NCBI GenBank assembly: GCA_918244965.1
Contig: CAKJYC010000043.1
Coordinates: 1-64,000 of the forward strand
Source of the DNA: Clostridiales bacterium
GTDB lineage: Bacteria > Bacillota > Clostridia > Christensenellales > CAG-138
Reading direction: 5' to 3'
DNA length: 64,000 nt
Shown: piece by piece, positions 50,389-59,559 of the stretch
Numbering within the stretch: the stretch's first letter is position 1
Layout of the letters: each line of letters starts with the position of its first letter
Translations under genes and position numbers: made by a program
The notes under the pieces: model-generated
Databases searched by the model: none
What the model was told of the DNA's origin: nothing
What the model saw: only the letters and a program-made list of their open reading frames with translations

Positions 50389-53300
50389 TTACTTGGTCTT
50401 TGCGCTCATCACGTTGGACCATTGGCCGTAGTAGGTGAAGCCCTCGAACTCATGGTACGAACGGACACGGACAAAGTAGGTCGTCTTGGCCTTCAGATTC
50501 TTGAACGTGTGTTCCGCCGTCATGTAGTCGGTGATCGTCACGGACTGAACGTTCTTGGTGAACGCTTCGTCGGTCGCGATCTGGACCTCATAGCCGGTGA
50601 AGTTCTTGGAAGCGCTCCACGCGGCGGTGATCTGCTTCGTGCCGCCGGTCACGCTGTTCAGCACACGGGTGGTGATGCGAACAGTCGTTTTGAGCGGGCC
50701 GACTTCGCCGAGGTTGTAGTTGTCGCCGACGTTGCCGCCGATCGTGGCGCCGCTGACCGGATCGACGCGCTGTTCAAAGTATGCCTTGACGCCGTACTGG
50801 TAGCGCGTGCCCGCATAGGTCTGCGTATCGGTCCAGAAGAGGTCGGGCGTGTTGTTCCAGCGCTCAAAGTTCGTCCAGCCGTTGGTCGTAGTGCTCCACG
50901 CGCGGCGATAGATGACGTAGCCCGCCGCGCCTTCGACCGCATTCCATTCGATATAGATGCCGTCGGAGCGGTTTTCGACTTTCGTGTAGTTCGTCGCGGG
51001 CAGGTAGATCTTGAACCAGCCCTGCGCCGTGCCGGTGAATGCGTTTTTGAATGTCACGATGACGTAGGCCGTACCGGCGTTGACGTTCTCACGGTACTCG
51101 TAGTCATAATCCGCCGGGTCGATCACGGTCCCGTCCTCGGCTTTCACCGTAAAGCGCGGCGTCTTTGCCGTGCCGTCGCAGATGACGTACGGCGTGGTGC
51201 CCTTGAAGCTGACGTCCTCGGCGTTCCATTCGACCGTCGCGTTCGGATCGACCGCAGGCGATGCGGACGGAGAAGCACTCGGAGAAGCGGTCGGCGATGC
51301 GGACGGCGATGCACTCGGCTTCGTCGAAGGCGTCGGGGTCGGCGTCGGAACGGGCTCGTCGCCCATCAGCTTATAGAGCACGATCGACTGCTGCGCGGTA
51401 TAGGTGGAGGACTTATAGAAGCGGAACCGCATCTGATCCGCCGCCTTGTTGAAGCGCAGGTGCGCGCCGCCGGAGGATTCGATGTCCGTTTCCGAGCCCT
51501 TCTGCGTGATCTTCAGCTTATACTCAATGCCGTCGTTCGCCGAAAGGCCGTTGCTGTTCAGCGGCATGCCGATGTACAGGCCGCTCTTCGACCGCGCGGT
51601 GTAGTGGTCGTCCTTCTTTTCGATCGTGAAATAGAAATTGTCGTACATGCAGGGGACGATGATCTGGTTTCCGGAGATCACGCCGCTGCGGTAGTTCTTT
51701 ACGACATCCGGTTTATCGAGCGAGCCGTCCAGCGCATAGTAGGTGCTGCCCGTCTGATAGACGATGAGGTACTGGCCGGACCAGTCGCCCGGCGTCCAGG
51801 TGACGCGCGTATAGACGCTGCTCGTCGCCCACTGCGCACAGAAAACGGTGTTTCCGGTGATCACGAGCTTGTCGCCGGGGAGATAGACGGTCTCGTCGCC
51901 CTGCATCTTCCAGCCCGCAAACTGCAGATCGGCCGGCGGGGCGAAGCTGCAGTCGGGCAGCGTGTAGGGATCGCCGGAATAGACGGTGACGGACTGCATC
52001 GAGCCCGTGCCGCCGTTCGCGTCAAAGGAGACGGAAACCGCCGTCTTCGGGGCGAAGTTGACCGTCACGGAGCAGTCCGCCGACACGTTCAGCAGCGTGA
52101 ACACGTCGCCGTCGCGCGTCAGCGTCGCCGCGCTCGCGGGCGAAACGACCGCGCTTTCCGTAAAGTAGCCGGTCTTCGGTTTTGCCGTGACCGTATAGCC
52201 GGAAACGGAGACCGTGCCCCAGCTTGTGTTGTTGCTCTGCGCCGTCACGTCGTACTGCTTGAACAGCGTCCAGGTGGACTTGACGGTCTGCGCCGCGTCG
52301 ACGTGGCCCTGACCGGGATAGGTGTCCTCGGAGGAGACGACGATCGGGTACGCCGGATAGACGGAGGTGTACGGATCCTTGATGCCGACCTTCTGCTTCA
52401 TGTAGGCGATCGCATCCTTGACCATGCTGCCGTCCTTCATTTCGTCCCAGAAGTAGTCCTCCCACTTATAGTCGCCCGCGAAGGTGACGGACTGCGAATA
52501 GCCGTACACGACCTCGACGCCCTGCGCGTGCAGCGGCGCTTCCATGCCGGAGGTCGCCATGCCGAGACAGATCGCCATCCACAGCAGGTTGTTCGGCGCG
52601 GTCTTGTCCATGTGGTTGCGGATCGCTGTGCCGTCGGCGCAGTAATACTTCATGCCGGAGTAGCCGGCGCCCGCGTAATACGCGTGCTTGTAGCTGCCGT
52701 AGGTGCCCTGCACGGACGCCTGATCCGCCGCGGTGAAGCCGTCGCCGCTCTGCAGGCAGATATAGGACGTATTGGCGCGGGAGGTATAGTCGTCGCCGGA
52801 CGCATAGTCCGTGTCGCCGTGCGAGTCGAAGAAGACGACGCCGCAGGTCTCCAGCGCGTTTGCGATGTTGTCGATCGTCGCGGCGGTGGTCTTATAGAGC
52901 GTATAGGTCCCGCCGAGCGTCTGCGCGATGGAATTTGCCTCGGTCTGGTACTGGTTCGTAAAGCTCGAATCCAGCCCGTAGTACGGACCGAACAGCGCAA
53001 CGTCGTTGCTGCCGGAGGAGCCGCCGCGCACCGCATAGGAAACGGTCTCGACGCCGCTTTCGGCATCGGGATCTGCGCCGGTCAGCGCCTCGGAGCGGAG
53101 CTTTTGGCGAAGGCGCGGCGAGTAGCCGTAGCCCGTGCCGTCCTTGCCGTCCCAAATGAGGTGGCTGCCGTTCTGTACCAGCGAGCCGGGCACATAGCCG
53201 TTCCAGTTCTTGACGATGTCCTTTACGCCGTCTGCCATTTCAGCATAATCCAGCTCGGTCGCAGAAGCGGACCGAAGCCCCTTTTCGCGAAGGCGCGTGT

Positions 53301-53427
53301 CCTCGTATGCGGTGATCTGCGCCCAGATGTCATCCTCCGTCTCGGAGGATGCGTCTGCGGTACGCAGCGCCAGTCCGAGCGGCAGAAGCAGCAGCGCGGT
53401 CAGCAGGATCGCAAGCAGTTTTTTCAT
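50389..53427 (-). CDS. secreted caspase-like (clan CD) cysteine peptidase with repeat and FnIII domains
   Basis: 1012 residues. Signal peptide to about 25. The caspase-like core has H203-G204 in VVFFDSHGDTD and probable catalytic Cys287 in MAICLGM, with Asp/aromatic strands between. Then an InlB-B-like beta repeat (VSFDANGGTGSMQSVTVY; FAGWK), an unrecognised region, a Ser/Pro/Ala linker (PSASPSASP-type), a module shared with the 35974 protein (KGTTPYVICDGTAKTPRF) and two FnIII repeats ending SYHEFEGFTYYGQWSNV. Expected outside the cell. AAGGAG ribosome site before the start. Cleavage specificity unknown; Clan CD enzymes are often Lys/Arg/Asp/Asn-specific. Confidence 0.8.
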   Translation of the reverse strand: MKKLLAILLTALLLLPLGLALRTADASSETEDDIWAQITAYEDTRLREKGLRSASATELDYAEMADGVKDIVKNWNGYVPGSLVQNGSHLIWDGKDGTGYGYSPRLRQKLRSEALTGADPDAESGVETVSYAVRGGSSGSNDVALFGPYYGLDSSFTNQYQTEANSIAQTLGGTYTLYKTTAATIDNIANALETCGVVFFDSHGDTDYASGDDYTSRANTSYICLQSGDGFTAADQASVQGTYGSYKHAYYAGAGYSGMKYYCADGTAIRNHMDKTAPNNLLWMAICLGMATSGMEAPLHAQGVEVVYGYSQSVTFAGDYKWEDYFWDEMKDGSMVKDAIAYMKQKVGIKDPYTSVYPAYPIVVSSEDTYPGQGHVDAAQTVKSTWTLFKQYDVTAQSNNTSWGTVSVSGYTVTAKPKTGYFTESAVVSPASAATLTRDGDVFTLLNVSADCSVTVNFAPKTAVSVSFDANGGTGSMQSVTVYSGDPYTLPDCSFAPPADLQFAGWKMQGDETVYLPGDKLVITGNTVFCAQWATSSVYTRVTWTPGDWSGQYLIVYQTGSTYYALDGSLDKPDVVKNYRSGVISGNQIIVPCMYDNFYFTIEKKDDHYTARSKSGLYIGMPLNSNGLSANDGIEYKLKITQKGSETDIESSGGAHLRFNKAADQMRFRFYKSSTYTAQQSIVLYKLMGDEPVPTPTPTPSTKPSASPSASPTASPSASPSASPAVDPNATVEWNAEDVSFKGTTPYVICDGTAKTPRFTVKAEDGTVIDPADYDYEYRENVNAGTAYVIVTFKNAFTGTAQGWFKIYLPATNYTKVENRSDGIYIEWNAVEGAAGYVIYRRAWSTTTNGWTNFERWNNTPDLFWTDTQTYAGTRYQYGVKAYFEQRVDPVSGATIGGNVGDNYNLGEVGPLKTTVRITTRVLNSVTGGTKQITAAWSASKNFTGYEVQIATDEAFTKNVQSVTITDYMTAEHTFKNLKAKTTYFVRVRSYHEFEGFTYYGQWSNVMSAKTK

Positions 53428-53466
53428 CGTGTGATCTCCTTATTGTATAGAAGTGTCGTACACTTC

Positions 53467-53495
53467 AGTATAACATGCCCGCGGCGGAAGCGCAA
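53467..53495 (-). promoter_or_regulatory. promoter of the secreted peptidase gene
   Basis: Minus strand: TTGCGC, 17-bp spacer, TATACT (plus AGTATA at 53467-53472). A short palindrome GAAGTG-TCGTA-CACTTC lies just downstream, near 53450-53466, at the transcript start. Confidence 0.5.
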
Positions 53496-53629
53496 TCCGT
53501 CGCGGGCAGAAATTTCAGGAAAAATATATCGTTTTCCCGGAAAACCCAGGTAAATTTTACACGTCCGGGCATACGGAGCGATCCTCGCCGCAAACGATCC
53601 GGTCGCTTTGACGGCAGCCCGATGCAGGG

Positions 53630-54271
53630 TCAGAGGGAACTCTTCAGCTCGTCCGAAAAGGTGACCTTGCTGCCCGGCGCAACGATGCGCTCATAGACCT
53701 TCTTGGCGTTTTCCTCCATGATGTCGGAATTGACCTTGCGGAATGCGGTGTAGTCCTTATACAGGCCCTGTCCGAGCGGGACGTAGGACTTGCGGATGCG
53801 GGTTTTCTTATAGGGATGGCTCTTTGCGCAGCCGATCAGCAGCTTGTCGCGTTCGGTGCGCTTGCGGGCGCCGCGGATCCGGAGAATCAGCTCGAAAACG
53901 AGCGCCGCGGCGAGCATCGCAAACATGACGCTGAGACAGACGATGATCCAAATATTGTTCGACTCGTCGCCCTTCTTCTGGCTGCAGCCGCCGATGCACA
54001 AAACGGCAAAGCAGATCAGCTCCAGCGCGCCCCAGATGAGATAGAACCTCGTATACAGCCGGGGGAAGAGGACTTTCGGCTCCCAGAAGGCGATGGTCTT
54101 GGCGCATTTTTCGCACAGCCCCGCTTCGCTGACGCCGTTGGAATACTCATGGACCCGGACCGTTTTGGTTCCGGAGGAGATATCGTAGCCGACGTCCGAC
54201 GATTGACGCTCGAACGTGAGACAGTCGCAGGTGATGGTTGCGGGCTGTTCCTGACAGCGGATACAGTTCAT
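53630..54271 (-). CDS. membrane protein with N-terminal zinc finger
   Basis: 213 residues. N-terminal B-box/ribbon-like cysteines MNCIRCQE, TCDC and GLCEKCAK (within 50 residues), two hydrophobic segments (about 73-95 and 107-130) and a basic C-terminal part (KSHPYKKTRIRKSYVP). Not assigned to a family. GGAGGAACCG ribosome site on the minus strand. It points away from the NUDIX operon. Confidence 0.65.
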   Translation of the reverse strand: MNCIRCQEQPATITCDCLTFERQSSDVGYDISSGTKTVRVHEYSNGVSEAGLCEKCAKTIAFWEPKVLFPRLYTRFYLIWGALELICFAVLCIGGCSQKKGDESNNIWIIVCLSVMFAMLAAALVFELILRIRGARKRTERDKLLIGCAKSHPYKKTRIRKSYVPLGQGLYKDYTAFRKVNSDIMEENAKKVYERIVAPGSKVTFSDELKSSL

Positions 54272-54372
54272 ATCGGTTCCTCCTGTATGGATGATACAGG
54301 ATTATATCAGGATACGATACGGCATGCAAGCCCGGTCCGGCCGAAAAAGCCCGCAATTCGGAAAAATCGGCA

Positions 54373-54401
54373 TAGACGGAACGGAAGAAACATATTATAA
54401 T
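54373..54401 (+). promoter_or_regulatory. promoter of the NUDIX / flavoprotein operon
   Basis: TAGACG (54373-54378), 17-bp spacer, perfect TATAAT (54396-54401). Confidence 0.5.
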
Positions 54402-54433
54402 AGATTGAGCAATCTTGAGAAGGGGCGGCGAAA

Positions 54434-54952
54434 ATGGAAACGCGAGACGAACAGGGCCTGACTGAACGGGAATTTTTGGAAGCGTACCGGCAGAAGCGGT
54501 ATCCCGCGCCGTATCTGACGGCGGACGTCGTGCTGCTGTCGGAGGGACGCGAGGTGCTTCTGATCCGGCGCAAGGGGCATCCGTTCCTCGGCTGCTGGGC
54601 GCTGCCGGGCGGGTTTGTGAACCCGGACGAGAGCGCTTCAGATGCCGCCGTCCGCGAGCTTTCGGAGGAAACGAACGTCGCCGTGTCAAAGGACGCGCTC
54701 ATTGAGATCGGGCTGTTTTCCGCGCCGGGCCGCGATCCGCGCGGCTGGGTCGTGTCCGATGCGTTTCTTTGCTGCGTCGACCGGCGCAGCGTGACGTTTT
54801 TCGCGGGCGACGACGCCGCGGACGCGGCGTGGGTCCCGATCGAGCGGGACGGCGGCCGCCTTGTGCTGCCGGAGGGCGTGTGCCTTGCGTTCGACCACGA
54901 AGAGATATTGAAAAAAGCATTTCAACGATACGATTCATTGCGAAAGGAGTAA
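54434..54952 (+). CDS. NUDIX hydrolase
   Basis: 172 residues. NUDIX box from G60 (GGFVNPDESASD then AAVRELSEETNV) with the metal-binding E78-E79 pair. The RKGHPFLGCWALPGG opening is typical of ADP-ribose/NAD-type or NrtR-like NUDIX proteins. It is first in a unit with the two flavoprotein genes (4 bp to next), so a role in NAD(P)/ADP-ribose housekeeping fits, though not proven. Confidence 0.9.
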   Translation: METRDEQGLTEREFLEAYRQKRYPAPYLTADVVLLSEGREVLLIRRKGHPFLGCWALPGGFVNPDESASDAAVRELSEETNVAVSKDALIEIGLFSAPGRDPRGWVVSDAFLCCVDRRSVTFFAGDDAADAAWVPIERDGGRLVLPEGVCLAFDHEEILKKAFQRYDSLRKE

Positions 54953-54956
54953 CACC

Positions 54957-55808
54957 GTGTACCGCATCCTCACCAAAACCGTACTGAACCCGACCGTCAC
55001 GCAGATGGAGATCGAAGCGCCGCTTGTCGCAAACAAGGCAAAGCCGGGGCAGTTCATCATTCTGCGCGTGGACGAGGCGGGCGAGCGCATCCCCCTGACC
55101 GTTGCGGGCGTCGACAAGGCGCGCGGCGCGGTCAAGATCATCTTCCAGATCGTCGGCGCGACGACGGAGCTTCTGAATGCGAAAAACGAAGGCGAGTTCA
55201 TACAGGATTTCGTCGGGCCGCTGGGCATGCCGACGCATCTGGAAGGGCTTCGGAAGGTCTGCATCGTGGGCGGCGGCGTGGGCTGTGCGATCGCGATGCC
55301 CGTTGCGCAGGCGCTGCACGAACAGGGCGCCGAGGTCACCTCGATCATCGGCTTCCGCAATCGGGACCTGCTGATCCTCGAAGACGAATTCCGCGCCTGC
55401 TCGGACCGGCTCATCGTCATGACCGACGACGGAAGCTACGCGCGGCACGGCAACGTCACCGTTCCGCTGAAGGAGCTGCTTGAAGCGGGCGAACGGTTCG
55501 ATCTCATCATCACGATCGGGCCCTTGATCATGATGAAATTCGTGACGCTGACCGCAAAGCCGTTTTCCGTGCCGGTCACGGTGTCGATGAACCCGATCAT
55601 GATCGACGGCACGGGCATGTGCGGCGGCTGTCGGCTGACGCTTGTGCGCGACGGCAGGCGGATCACGAAGTTTGCCTGCGTCGACGGACCGGATTTCAAC
55701 GGCTACGAGGTCGATTTCGATGAGGCCATGAGCCGCGGACGGATGTATTTCGATTTTGAACGGCGCGCGCATGAAGCGACGTGCAATCTGCTGAAGGGAG
55801 GGAACTGA
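54957..55808 (+). CDS. ferredoxin-NADP reductase subunit alpha-like (NfnA / SudB type)
   Basis: 283 residues, FNR-like. FAD domain (KPGQFIILRVDEAGERIPLTVAG, in parts), NAD(P)-binding VGGGVGCAIAMPVAQAL, and a [2Fe-2S] site from C222, C225 and C241 (GMCGGCRLT ... FACVDGP). It partners the large subunit encoded 2 bp downstream. GTG start after AAGGAGTAACACC. The pair can move electrons among NADPH, NADH and ferredoxin (electron bifurcation in NfnAB) or act as a sulfide dehydrogenase; sequence alone does not choose. Confidence 0.9.
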   Translation: MYRILTKTVLNPTVTQMEIEAPLVANKAKPGQFIILRVDEAGERIPLTVAGVDKARGAVKIIFQIVGATTELLNAKNEGEFIQDFVGPLGMPTHLEGLRKVCIVGGGVGCAIAMPVAQALHEQGAEVTSIIGFRNRDLLILEDEFRACSDRLIVMTDDGSYARHGNVTVPLKELLEAGERFDLIITIGPLIMMKFVTLTAKPFSVPVTVSMNPIMIDGTGMCGGCRLTLVRDGRRITKFACVDGPDFNGYEVDFDEAMSRGRMYFDFERRAHEATCNLLKGGN

Positions 55809-55810
55809 CG

Positions 55811-57220
55811 ATGGCACTCAATCCGAAAAAGCATGAAATGCCGACGCAGGCGCCGGACGTCAGAGCGCACAACTTCAGCGAGGTCGCGCTGGGCTACACG
55901 GCCCAGATCGCGGTCGAAGAGGCAAAGCGCTGCTTAAACTGCAGGAACCGTCCGTGCGTTGCGGGCTGTCCGGTCAACGTCAACATTCCCGACTTCATCA
56001 TGAAGATCAAGGCGGGCGACTTCGAGGGCGCGTATCAGGTCATCAACGAAACGTCGTCGCTGCCCGCCGTATGCGGCCGCGTCTGCCCGCAGGAAACGCA
56101 GTGCGAGAGCAAATGCTCGATGGGCGTCAAATTCGAGCCGGTCGGCATCGGCCGTCTTGAGCGCTTCGTCGCCGATTGGCACAACGCGAACGTGTCGGAA
56201 AAGACGGTCCCGCCCGCGCCGAACGGACATAAGGTCGCGATCGTGGGCTCCGGTCCGTCGGGGCTGACCTGCGCGGGCGATCTTGCAAAGAAGGGGTATT
56301 CCGTCTCCGTGTTCGAGGCGCTGCACACCGCGGGCGGCGTGCTGGTCTACGGCATTCCGGAGTTCCGTCTGCCGAAGTCCATCGTCGCAAAGGAGGTCGA
56401 AACCTTACAGGACCTCGGCGTGGACGTGCAGACGAACGTTGTCATCGGCAAGACTCTGACGGTCGACGAGCTGTTTGAGATGGGCTACGAGGCCGTGTTC
56501 ATCGGTTCCGGCGCGGGGCTGCCGAACTTTATGAACATCCCCGGCGAATCCCTGAAGGGCGTGTATTCCGCAAACGAGTTCCTCACGCGCTCGAACCTGA
56601 TGAGGGCGTACCTTGACGATCCGGTCACGCCGATCCGGAAGGGCGGCAGGGTCGCGGTCGTCGGCGGCGGCAACGTGGCGATGGATGCGGCGCGCACGGC
56701 GCTGCGTCTCGGCGCGGAGCAAGTTTATATCGTCTACCGCCGCTCGATGGACGAGCTGCCCGCGCGGCGCGAAGAGGTCGAGCACGCGATGGAGGAGGGG
56801 ATCGACTTCCGGCTTCTCAACAATCCGGTCGAGATCCTGGGCTTTGAGAATCCTGACGATCCGCGCGATCCGAGAAACGGCTTTGTCACCGGCATGCGCT
56901 GCATCCGCATGGAGCTCGGCGAGCCGGACGCGAAGGGCCGCCGCCGTCCCGTGCCGATTCCCGGCAGCGAATTCACACTTGACGTGGACACGGTCATCAT
57001 GGCGATCGGCACGAGCCCGAACCCGCTGATCAAGGACACGACCGAGGGCCTTGCGGTCAACAGCCACGGCGGGATCATCGTCAATGAGGACGGTCTGACC
57101 TCGCGTGAAAACGTTTATGCGGGCGGCGACGCGGTCACCGGCGCGGCCACGGTCATCTCCGCAATGGGCGCGGGCAAGGTCGCGGCGAAGGCGATCGACG
57201 AGGCGCTGCGGCAAAGATAA
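55811..57220 (+). CDS. NADPH-dependent glutamate synthase small-subunit-like flavoprotein (NfnB / GltD type)
   Basis: 469 residues. N-terminal Cys clusters for [4Fe-4S] centres (CLNCRNRPCVAGCPVNVNIPDF read in parts; CGRVCPQETQCESKC), FAD-binding VAIVGSGPSGLTCAGDLAKKG and NAD(P)-binding VAVVGGGNVAMDAARTALRLG, and the C-terminal GGDAVTGAATVISAMGAGK. Gene overlap or tight spacing with the alpha subunit supports a heterodimer. No GltB large subunit lies nearby, favouring the NfnAB reading over glutamate synthase. Confidence 0.92.
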   Translation: MALNPKKHEMPTQAPDVRAHNFSEVALGYTAQIAVEEAKRCLNCRNRPCVAGCPVNVNIPDFIMKIKAGDFEGAYQVINETSSLPAVCGRVCPQETQCESKCSMGVKFEPVGIGRLERFVADWHNANVSEKTVPPAPNGHKVAIVGSGPSGLTCAGDLAKKGYSVSVFEALHTAGGVLVYGIPEFRLPKSIVAKEVETLQDLGVDVQTNVVIGKTLTVDELFEMGYEAVFIGSGAGLPNFMNIPGESLKGVYSANEFLTRSNLMRAYLDDPVTPIRKGGRVAVVGGGNVAMDAARTALRLGAEQVYIVYRRSMDELPARREEVEHAMEEGIDFRLLNNPVEILGFENPDDPRDPRNGFVTGMRCIRMELGEPDAKGRRRPVPIPGSEFTLDVDTVIMAIGTSPNPLIKDTTEGLAVNSHGGIIVNEDGLTSRENVYAGGDAVTGAATVISAMGAGKVAAKAIDEALRQR

Positions 57221-57237
57221 TATACACCCGAAAAGCC

Positions 57238-57266
57238 TTGACATTGCAGGGCGTTCGCGATACATT
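57238..57266 (+). promoter_or_regulatory. promoter of glyA-folD
   Basis: TTGACA (57238-57243), 17-bp spacer, TACATT (57261-57266). Confidence 0.55.
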
Positions 57267-57304
57267 TGTGAAGAATCAAAAACACTTTTCAGGAGGTTGT
57301 TTCT

Positions 57305-58555
57305 ATGGTAAACGAGGCACTGAAGGAGCTTCTTGCGTACGATCCGGAGATCGGCGCGGCAATGCAGGACGAGCTGAACCGTCAGCGCGGCAATCTGGAG
57401 CTGATCGCGTCCGAGAACATCGTTTCCGAGGCGGTTCTGATGGCGATGGGCAGCGTGCTGACCAACAAGTACGCCGAGGGCTATCCCGGCAAGCGCTACT
57501 ACGGCGGCTGCCAGTTCGTGGACGTCGTGGAAAACATCGCGATCGAGCGCGCAAAGAAGCTGTTCGGCTGCGATTACGCCAACGTGCAGCCGCATTCCGG
57601 CGCACAGGCGAACATGGCGGTGTTCTTCGCGGTGCTCAACCCCGGCGACACCTTCATGGGCATGGACCTTTCTAACGGCGGTCACCTCACCCACGGCAGC
57701 CCGGTCAACATGTCCGGCAAGTACTATCACTGCGTCTCCTACGGCGTGGACGAGCACGGCGTCATCGACTATGAGGACGTCCGCAAAAAGGCGCTCGAGT
57801 TCCGGCCGAAGCTGATCGTCGCGGGCGCAAGCGCGTATTGCCGCACGATCGACTTCCCGAAGTTCCGCGAGATCTGCGACGAGGTCGGCGCGGTGCTGAT
57901 GGTCGACATGGCGCACATCGCGGGTCTTGTGGCTGCGGGCGAGCATCCGTCTCCCTTCCCGTATGCGGACGTCGTCACCACCACGACGCACAAGACGCTG
58001 CGCGGACCGCGCGGCGGCCTGATCCTTGCAAATCAGGAAGCGGCGGACAAGTTCAACTTCAACAAGGCGATCTTCCCCGGCATCCAGGGCGGTCCGCTGA
58101 TGCACGTGATCGCGGGCAAGGCGGTCGCGCTCGCAGAGGCTTTGAAGCCGGAGTTCAAGGCGTATCAGCATCAGGTCGTTCTGAACGCAAAGGCGCTTGC
58201 AAAGGCGCTGATGGACGAGGGCCTCAAGATCGTTTCCGGCGGCACGGACAACCACCTTATGCTGCTCGACCTGATCGGCCTCGACGTGTCCGGCAAGGCG
58301 CTGCAGAACCGTCTTGACGAGGTGCACATCACCGTTAACAAGAACACCGTCCCCGGCGAGCCGAGAAGCCCGTTCGTGACCTCCGGCGTCCGCATCGGCA
58401 CGCCCGCCGTCACGACGCGCGGCCTCAAGGAGGACGACATGAAGACGATCGCGCACTGCATCGCGCTTGCGGTCAACGACTTCGAGAACTCCAAGGAATA
58501 CATCGACGGCGAAGTCAAAAAGCTCTGCGAAAAGTACCCGATCTATCAGGACTGA
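57305..58555 (+). CDS. glyA: serine hydroxymethyltransferase
   Basis: 416 residues, normal SHMT length. It converts serine and tetrahydrofolate to glycine and 5,10-methylene-THF. PLP-binding Lys230 in [14 protein letters not shown]; other motifs are [28 protein letters not shown] and [25 protein letters not shown] precedes ATG. folD begins 3 bp after the stop. Confidence 0.97.
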   Translation: MVNEALKELLAYDPEIGAAMQDELNRQRGNLELIASENIVSEAVLMAMGSVLTNKYAEGYPGKRYYGGCQFVDVVENIAIERAKKLFGCDYANVQPHSGAQANMAVFFAVLNPGDTFMGMDLSNGGHLTHGSPVNMSGKYYHCVSYGVDEHGVIDYEDVRKKALEFRPKLIVAGASAYCRTIDFPKFREICDEVGAVLMVDMAHIAGLVAAGEHPSPFPYADVVTTTTHKTLRGPRGGLILANQEAADKFNFNKAIFPGIQGGPLMHVIAGKAVALAEALKPEFKAYQHQVVLNAKALAKALMDEGLKIVSGGTDNHLMLLDLIGLDVSGKALQNRLDEVHITVNKNTVPGEPRSPFVTSGVRIGTPAVTTRGLKEDDMKTIAHCIALAVNDFENSKEYIDGEVKKLCEKYPIYQD

Positions 58556-58558
58556 TCC

Positions 58559-59404
58559 ATGGCGGAGCTTCTGAAGGGCAAACCGGTCGCGGAGGCGATG
58601 GTCTCGCGCATGCAGGCGACCGCAGCCGCGCTGAAGGAGAAGGGCATAGAGCCGACCGTGTGCATCGTGCGCGTGGGCGAGCGCAAGGACGATCTTTCCT
58701 ATGAGAAAGGCGTACTGAAGCGCTGCGCCGAGGTTGGCGTGACCGCGCGTCAGCTCATCCTGCCCGAAACGGTCACGCAGGACGCGCTGGAAACGGCGTT
58801 CCGCGCGGTCAACGACGATCCCGCGGTCCACGGCATCCTGCTGTTTCGACCGCTGCCCAAGACCCTCGATGCCGAGCGCATCCGCGCCATGCTCGATCCC
58901 AAAAAGGACATTGACGGCTGGACCGACGGATCGCTTGCGGGCGTGTTTGCAAACACGAAAACGGGCTTTGCGCCGTGCACCGCGCAGGCGGTCATGGAGC
59001 TTCTGCACCACTACGGGATCGACCCGAAGGGCAGGCGCGCCGTCGTCATCGGCCGCTCGCTCGTGATCGGACGGCCGGTGTCGATGCTTCTCATGCACGA
59101 AAACGCCACGGTCACGACCTGCCACACCCGCACCGTCGACGTGCCCGCGATCGCAAAGGAGGCGGACCTTCTCGTGTGCGCCGCGGGCGTCATGAAGGGC
59201 GTTACAGAAGCGTATACGAATCCCGATCAGATCGTCGTCGACGTCGGCATCCATTGGGACGAAGCGAAGGGCGGCCTTTCCGGCGACGTCGATTTCGACT
59301 GCGTCGCGCCGCACGTTCGTGCGATCACCCCGGTTCCCGGCGGCGTCGGCAGCATCACGACCTGCGTGCTGCTGGACCATGTGCTGACCGCCGCAGGCGC
59401 GTAA
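58559..59404 (+). CDS. folD: methylene-THF dehydrogenase / methenyl-THF cyclohydrolase
   Basis: 281 residues. It turns the methylene-THF made by GlyA into 10-formyl-THF for purine and formyl-Met synthesis. FolD motifs: SYEKGVLKRC with the catalytic Tyr-x3-Lys pattern, DIDGWT, VIGRSLVIGRPVSMLL (NADP loop) and TPVPGGVGSITTCVL. Translationally close to glyA (3 bp). The terminator follows at once. Confidence 0.95.
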   Translation: MAELLKGKPVAEAMVSRMQATAAALKEKGIEPTVCIVRVGERKDDLSYEKGVLKRCAEVGVTARQLILPETVTQDALETAFRAVNDDPAVHGILLFRPLPKTLDAERIRAMLDPKKDIDGWTDGSLAGVFANTKTGFAPCTAQAVMELLHHYGIDPKGRRAVVIGRSLVIGRPVSMLLMHENATVTTCHTRTVDVPAIAKEADLLVCAAGVMKGVTEAYTNPDQIVVDVGIHWDEAKGGLSGDVDFDCVAPHVRAITPVPGGVGSITTCVLLDHVLTAAGA

Positions 59405-59421
59405 CCCGACAAATCTGCTGA

Positions 59422-59452
59422 CAGGCTGTCGTAACGGCAGCCTGTTTTTTTT
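59422..59452 (+). terminator. terminator of glyA-folD
   Basis: 10-bp stem CAGGCTGTCG / CGGCAGCCTG, TAA loop, T8 tail. Confidence 0.92.
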
Positions 59453-59474
59453 ATGCTCTGTTCATATTATTTGA

Positions 59475-59503
59475 TTGCAATTCCGGACAAAACGGTGTAT
59501 GAT
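59475..59503 (+). promoter_or_regulatory. promoter of the giant surface protein gene
   Basis: TTGCAA (59475-59480), 17-bp spacer, TATGAT (59498-59503). Confidence 0.55.
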
Positions 59504-59559
59504 AACTATGTATAGATATGAATACTCGAAGTGTACCCGAACACCGAAAGGAGACGCCT

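Noticed and set aside
50341..53553. 1070-codon plus-strand frame
   Set aside because: Shadow of the minus-strand secreted peptidase; no ribosome site and biased composition.
55811..57220. Assignment as true glutamate synthase small subunit
   Set aside because: No large subunit nearby, and the tightly linked FNR-like gene fits an NfnAB/sulfide-dehydrogenase-type pair better.
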